Positions 4,685-8,259 of a DNA stretch of 8,259 nt are shown here, one piece after another. Made by a program: the position numbers and the translations under genes. Every line of letters starts with the position of its first letter. Position 1 is the first letter of the stretch. The notes beneath the pieces were generated by a model. That model worked only from the letters and a program-made list of their open reading frames with translations. It did no database searches and had not been told where the DNA came from. This DNA comes from an uncultured Eubacteriales bacterium (GTDB taxonomy: Bacteria; Bacillota; Clostridia; Oscillospirales; Ruminococcaceae), in contig ONLC01000185.1 of assembly GCA_900318545.1 (NCBI GenBank), positions 1-8,259 of the forward strand. The letters run 5' to 3'.

Positions 4685-6175
4685 ATGTCGGCAAAGAAGA
4701 ATGAGATATTCTTTCATATAAAGCGTTACAGATCAAAGGTGATGCTTGCAGGCTTTTTCTGCATTATTACCCTTACTGCGGCTTTTACCGTGGCGGCTGT
4801 TATATTTCAGAGGAATGTCGCAAATGACCGTGATGTCGGCTACTGCACTGATATTAATTTACAGATGAAAAAGAACATTGATAACTTCCTTGACGGTATG
4901 AACTCTACGGGAAGGCTTCTGTTTTCGCAGAAGGAGTATGTAAATTATGACGGCACTGCCGATGATAAGGAGCTTGAAACAAAAATGAATAAGTTCCTTA
5001 TGGCTGCAAGCGTTATTGACAACTACGCCGACTTCGGAATAGTGTACGATGATGAGGATACCCTCGGCAGGATAAGCGACGGCTCGAGAGACCTTTTTAA
5101 CGATGAGATATATAAGGGGCTCTCCGAACGGCTCGGCGGTAATATGACAGGCTGGTATACAGGCTTCTATGATGAGGATAAGGACAAGTATGACTTCGGT
5201 AAGCTCTTCTATGTGAAGAGGATAAACGAAAGGGCTATATTTATGTCTGCCTGCTATGCGACTGAGCTTGAATCGAGGTTTATGATGGCTTTTGAGTCTG
5301 ACGACCTGCGGGCTGTGCTCAGTGATGACAGGAATATGGTGATCTTTGATACAAAGAACAGGACTTCGGGGAAAAAGCTGAATGCTGAGCTGGTAAACCT
5401 GTTCAGTGCGGATAAGGATACCACTGTATCGAATGTGGACGTTATAGCCTCGAGCTGTTCGTTTGATAACGGCTGGCAGATCATCACGGTTATAGATATG
5501 ACTCCGAGAAGACAGCTGTCGGTAAGGTTCGGGCTGATAGCACTGTTTATGTCGGCGCTGACCTGTATTGCGTATGAGCTCATAGTTCGTGCCCTTGCAC
5601 GCAGGTTCGACCCCGAGAAAAACAGGCTCTCGGATACGGGAGCGGTTGACCCTCTGACGGGGCTTCACAATGCAGACTATACGGAGCTTGTTATCCTTGA
5701 CAAGATAGAAACCAGCCTTACGGGCTCTACCTTTGTGCTTATGATAGTGCGGATAGATAATCTTGATCTGATAAATGAGACCTACGGTGAGGATATAGCC
5801 GATGAGGCTGTAGCAAAGACAGCACAGGCAGTTGATGACCTGTTCGGAGCAGGGCAGACTGTTGGTATCATGAGAAGAAACGAGTTCGCTGTGTTTGCGG
5901 ACTTCACGGACATAAACCTTATGAAGGCTTATGACGATATACGCTCGAGCGTTTCGGGACTGGCTCACAGGCTGAGCAGGTGCGAGCTCGAGGGAGACCG
6001 GGGGGAGATAAGGACCTCGGTGGGTGCGGCTGTTTATCCCGACTGTACAACCGATTTTGATGAGCTTCTGCAGCTTGCTGAGGACGCAGCTACAGAATGC
6101 AGAGAGGACAGACACAGAGACTATGTCATATATAAGAAAAAAGGAGAGAACAAGGCTCGTGAACAGAAAAAATAA
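4685..6175 (+). CDS. Two-TM sensor protein with extracytoplasmic domain and degenerate GGDEF domain
   Basis: A 496-residue membrane protein. A basic N-terminus precedes TM1 (about 20-41). An extracytoplasmic region (about 43-280), probably cache-like, is followed by TM2 (about 283-303) and a cytoplasmic GGDEF-type domain (about 320-487). DPLTGLHN (322-329) is the usual GGDEF entry motif. The signature is degraded, however: RRNEF (397-401) replaces GGDEF, the first metal-ligand aspartate is Arg356 (VRID), and INDTYGH has become INETYGE. No RxxD inhibitory site is visible. Diguanylate cyclase activity is therefore unlikely; the domain may bind nucleotide or act by protein contact. A stop codon at 4682-4684 lies directly before the ATG, so the start cannot be further upstream, but there is no good Shine-Dalgarno site. 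The in-frame GTG (4739) or ATG (4742) would cut into TM1. The next gene overlaps its 3' end, so it probably heads an operon. The extracellular ligand is unknown. Confidence 0.85.
   Translation: MSAKKNEIFFHIKRYRSKVMLAGFFCIITLTAAFTVAAVIFQRNVANDRDVGYCTDINLQMKKNIDNFLDGMNSTGRLLFSQKEYVNYDGTADDKELETKMNKFLMAASVIDNYADFGIVYDDEDTLGRISDGSRDLFNDEIYKGLSERLGGNMTGWYTGFYDEDKDKYDFGKLFYVKRINERAIFMSACYATELESRFMMAFESDDLRAVLSDDRNMVIFDTKNRTSGKKLNAELVNLFSADKDTTVSNVDVIASSCSFDNGWQIITVIDMTPRRQLSVRFGLIALFMSALTCIAYELIVRALARRFDPEKNRLSDTGAVDPLTGLHNADYTELVILDKIETSLTGSTFVLMIVRIDNLDLINETYGEDIADEAVAKTAQAVDDLFGAGQTVGIMRRNEFAVFADFTDINLMKAYDDIRSSVSGLAHRLSRCELEGDRGEIRTSVGAAVYPDCTTDFDELLQLAEDAATECREDRHRDYVIYKKKGENKAREQKK
6143..6146 (+). 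promoter_or_regulatory. Ribosome binding site of the solute-binding protein gene
   Basis: GGAG (6143-6146) lies inside the last codons of the upstream gene, twelve bases before the GTG at 6159. The spacing is long; AAGG at 6152-6155 is an alternative but very close. It supports translation of the downstream gene from within the upstream frame. Confidence 0.5.
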
Positions 6176-7421
6176 GGTCACGGCACTGATAACGGCCGTT
6201 AGTATGAGCCTTTCGCTGACAGGCTGCTTCGGCGAGGAGGAGTATCATGCTCACTCAGCTGTAAAAACGATATCCTTTTCATGGTGGGGAAAGGATAAGA
6301 GAAATGAATACACCCTTGAGGCTGTAAAGCAGTTTGAGGATAAGACAGGCTATGCGGTAGAGGTCTATTTCAGCGAATATGATGGCTTTAAGAACACTAT
6401 GGATATGGAGTTCTATTCGGGGACAGAGTCTGATGTAATGCAGCTTAACTATGACTGGCTGTATGAATACTCACCCGACGGAGAGGGCTTCTATGACCTG
6501 AATGAGCTTTCTGAGTGGGTCGATCTGAGCGTATTTCCCGAGAGCGACCTGAGCTGCGGCATTATCAACGGGAAGCTCAACGCTCTGCCGACCTCGTTCA
6601 ATGCGATAACGTTCTATTATAATAAGGGGCTGTATGAAAGCTACGGTCTGGAGCTGCCGAAAACGTGGGAGGATATTTACCACGCGGCTGAGGTGATGAG
6701 CCCTGACGGTATTTATCCGCTGGCACTGTCATCAAAGTCGGTGTGGCTGTCGGCGGCGGCGTGGTTTGAACAGAGCCACGCAAGGCAGCTTTACAGAAAC
6801 TCCACAGAGCTTGAAATGTCGCAGGAGGACTATAAGGAGCTGCTGGGCTTTTATGTTGACCTGCTGGAGAAAGGTGTTACAAAGCACAGCGATGACTTCG
6901 ACAGAAACGACCTTGAACGTGAGAAGATAGCAGGGCAGGCAGTGTGGATATCCGATGCGGAATACTACTGTGACCCCTCGCTGAAGCTGGGGCTTGACAT
7001 TGTGATAGGTGACTACCCCTGCATAGAGGGTGCGGAGGTTTTCGGCTGGTACAAAAAGCCGACCAGCCTTTATGCGATCAAGAAGGAAACGAAAAATCCG
7101 AAGGAGGCAGGAAAGCTCCTTGACTACCTTGAAAACAGCAAGGAAATGAACACGCTGCAGAAGCTAGGCAAAGGGATACCCTCATCAAGGGCGGCACTGG
7201 AGATACTGGAGTCCTGCGACCTGCTGACGGGAATACAGTTTGATGCTAACGAAAAGATGAAGTCTACCGGGGAGATCGGCATAATGAGCCCCTACATTGA
7301 GGACACCGAGGCTGTGGCGCTTTACTCGGAAACGGTAAAGAGGATAAGCTCGGGCGAGCTGACGCTTGATGAGGCGGCGGAGGAGACCTATGATGAAATG
7401 TACGAGCTTCTGAAGAGCTGA
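6159..7421 (+). CDS. Family 1 extracellular solute-binding lipoprotein (ABC-type, sugar-like)
   Basis: The 420-residue product is a lipoprotein on the outer face of the membrane. Residues 1-22 form a lipoprotein signal peptide with the lipobox LTGC, so Cys23 would be acylated. The mature part begins with ISFSWWGKDKRNEY (38-51) and continues as the SBP_bac_1/UgpB fold: FEDKTGY-type first lobe, SDVMQLNYDWLYEY, then ALPTSFNAITFYYNKGLYESYGLELPKTWED-like hinge region, all characteristic of carbohydrate-binding proteins. Length is normal for the family. GTG is chosen as start because it gives a standard signal peptide and follows a GGAG; an ATG at 6123 would add 12 residues but has no good site. 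It overlaps the sensor gene by 17 bases, which implies translational coupling. No ABC permease or ATPase follows in the window, so it may feed the upstream sensor, or use a transporter elsewhere. The substrate cannot be read from the sequence. Confidence 0.92.
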   Translation: MNRKNKVTALITAVSMSLSLTGCFGEEEYHAHSAVKTISFSWWGKDKRNEYTLEAVKQFEDKTGYAVEVYFSEYDGFKNTMDMEFYSGTESDVMQLNYDWLYEYSPDGEGFYDLNELSEWVDLSVFPESDLSCGIINGKLNALPTSFNAITFYYNKGLYESYGLELPKTWEDIYHAAEVMSPDGIYPLALSSKSVWLSAAAWFEQSHARQLYRNSTELEMSQEDYKELLGFYVDLLEKGVTKHSDDFDRNDLEREKIAGQAVWISDAEYYCDPSLKLGLDIVIGDYPCIEGAEVFGWYKKPTSLYAIKKETKNPKEAGKLLDYLENSKEMNTLQKLGKGIPSSRAALEILESCDLLTGIQFDANEKMKSTGEIGIMSPYIEDTEAVALYSETVKRISSGELTLDEAAEETYDEMYELLKS

Positions 7422-7424
7422 TAC

Positions 7425-7429
7425 GGGGG
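7425..7429 (+). promoter_or_regulatory. G-rich ribosome binding site of the DUF6056-like gene
   Basis: GGGGG (7425-7429) lies six bases before the ATG at 7436, in a 14-base gap after the solute-binding gene's stop. It is not a canonical AGGAGG but can pair with the anti-Shine-Dalgarno pyrimidines. Confidence 0.5.
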
Positions 7430-7435
7430 TTGAGT

Positions 7436-8259
7436 ATGAACAAAACCAAAGCTATAAATATGATCTGCTTTTTGTTTGTAGTGGTGTTTATGGTTGCTAT
7501 GAACAGCTTGGTTCCATACTGCTGTGATGACTGGCACTATATGTTTGTATTGCATGATCAGGATTATAAGTATCAACTGGATATAGGCGCAGCGTATATG
7601 ATTCCTGATGTAAATGAGAGGCTCGTATCTTCATTTGCAGATGTCATTACATCAACGAAAAACCAGTATTTTGTTATGGGCGGCAGAGCAATCAATCATT
7701 TCTTTGAGATCCTGCTTTTGTGGCTGACAGGAAAGTGGTTATTTAATATCCTGAATTCTTTTATGTTTGCTCTTCTGGGGTATTTTATTTATAAGCTGGC
7801 AGTTCCGAAAAAAAAGGGAGCTATGCCGTGGCTGCTGCCGCTGGTATATCTGCTGATCTTTCTTTTGCCTGATATAGGAGATAATGTTTTCTGGATGGCA
7901 GGGGCGGTGAACTATCTGTGGCCGTCTGTTATTATGACGGGAACGTGGCTTGTGATGAACAAATGCTTTTATAGCGAAAGCAAGCTTAAATTTGCAATTA
8001 TGCTGCCGCTTGTTCTGCTGGCATCATCGACAAATGAGATCTCGGGCGGAATGATGGGCGTTATTCTGCTTGTCTGGTTTCTGGTGGATAAAAAGAAGAA
8101 AAAGAACTTTTTCAGATACCTTATATGTGTATTGTTGTTTATTGCAGGCGAGGCTTTTGTTTTGGCGGCACCCGGGAATTTTAACAGAGCAAAGAATTTT
8201 AATCAGGTGGATATAGGCGATAAGAAAGGCATAATATGGGCTTGTACGCATAATTTATC
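7436..8259 (+). CDS. DUF6056-like multi-pass membrane protein (3' end outside window)
   Basis: The frame is open from the ATG at 7436 to the window edge (274 complete codons). TM1 is about residues 8-27, with further hydrophobic segments around 90-122, 131-146, 160-175, 186-197, 206-217 and 227-245. Conserved-looking motifs are DDWHY (31-35) just after TM1, GGRAINH (82-88), FWMAGAVNYLWP (152-163), TNEIS (199-203) and APGNFNR (245-251). This set matches my memory of the DUF6056 family, which has a GT-C glycosyltransferase-like layout: an acidic pair in the first outer loop followed by many helices. The enzymatic role is inference. It follows the lipoprotein gene by 14 bases, so it is probably co-transcribed. 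The sequence is visibly richer in A/T (ATA, TTT, TAT codons) than its two upstream neighbours, which could reflect a membrane protein's composition or a separate origin. Family name is moderately certain. Confidence 0.75.
   Translation, partial: MNKTKAINMICFLFVVVFMVAMNSLVPYCCDDWHYMFVLHDQDYKYQLDIGAAYMIPDVNERLVSSFADVITSTKNQYFVMGGRAINHFFEILLLWLTGKWLFNILNSFMFALLGYFIYKLAVPKKKGAMPWLLPLVYLLIFLLPDIGDNVFWMAGAVNYLWPSVIMTGTWLVMNKCFYSESKLKFAIMLPLVLLASSTNEISGGMMGVILLVWFLVDKKKKKNFFRYLICVLLFIAGEAFVLAAPGNFNRAKNFNQVDIGDKKGIIWACTHNL

Noticed and set aside
4524..4736. Longer N-terminus for the GTPase-NYN protein (71 extra codons to 4736).
   Set aside because: The extension translates the heptad repeat and the promoter, starts upstream of the predicted transcription start, and lacks a ribosome binding site. 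MKRAV with GGAG eight bases upstream matches the family's usual start.
5640..6150. Active diguanylate cyclase.
   Set aside because: The GGDEF signature and a metal-ligand aspartate are replaced.
6123..6158. ATG at 6123 as an alternative start for the solute-binding lipoprotein.
   Set aside because: No good ribosome binding site precedes it, and the GTG at 6159 gives a normal-length lipoprotein signal peptide.
4859..6181. 440-codon minus-strand open frame opposite the sensor gene.
   Set aside because: It is long, but the sense frame has clear domains and membrane segments, while the antisense product has no recognisable motif. Antisense frames of this length arise from sense codon bias.

Overview
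The window looks like a chromosomal segment of a low-to-mid GC gut or rumen Firmicute, most likely a Ruminococcus-type member of the Oscillospiraceae. This rests on Gram-positive Shine-Dalgarno sites, extended -10 promoters, a TetM-like GTPase of the kind common in Clostridia, a 3D-type secreted cell-wall protein, a DUF6056-like membrane protein and many short heptad repeats between genes. No search could be run, so the organism is an inference. I see no rRNA, tRNA, CRISPR array, transposase or integrase.

Layout. Bases 1-454 carry no convincing gene; they hold hairpins, a 12-bp tandem repeat and two WalR-like direct-repeat boxes. A promoter (455-483) and a strong ribosome binding site lead into a secreted protein (569-1564, TTG start). 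It has a signal peptide, an Ala/Lys/Glu coiled coil, a run of eight glutamates, a Thr-rich linker and a C-terminal 3D-like double-psi beta-barrel with three aspartates in register. A strong terminator follows. Bases 1599-1961, between two convergent genes, are packed with heptad arrays and hairpins, plus the terminator of the opposite-strand gene.

The minus-strand gene (1962-4523) encodes an 853-residue protein: a TetM/EF-G-like translational GTPase fused to a C-terminal NYN nuclease domain of the YacP/Rae1 type, with all four characteristic acidic motifs present. Its promoter (4624-4652) is clear, and its mRNA leader carries another heptad-plus-hairpin repeat. The divergent plus-strand unit starts at 4685 and contains a two-TM sensor with a degenerate GGDEF domain (RRNEF in place of GGDEF), an overlapping gene for a family 1 solute-binding lipoprotein, and a DUF6056-like multi-pass membrane protein cut by the window end.

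How they may work together. The GTPase-NYN fusion suggests one polypeptide that uses a translation-factor body to reach the ribosome and an Rae1-like nuclease to cut mRNA or another RNA there. The three-gene unit has a binding protein but no visible ABC permease or ATPase, so the lipoprotein may serve the cache-like sensor or the membrane protein rather than import. The 3D protein is probably a cell-envelope factor, and the WalR-like boxes upstream would fit cell-wall regulation. These functional links are inferences.
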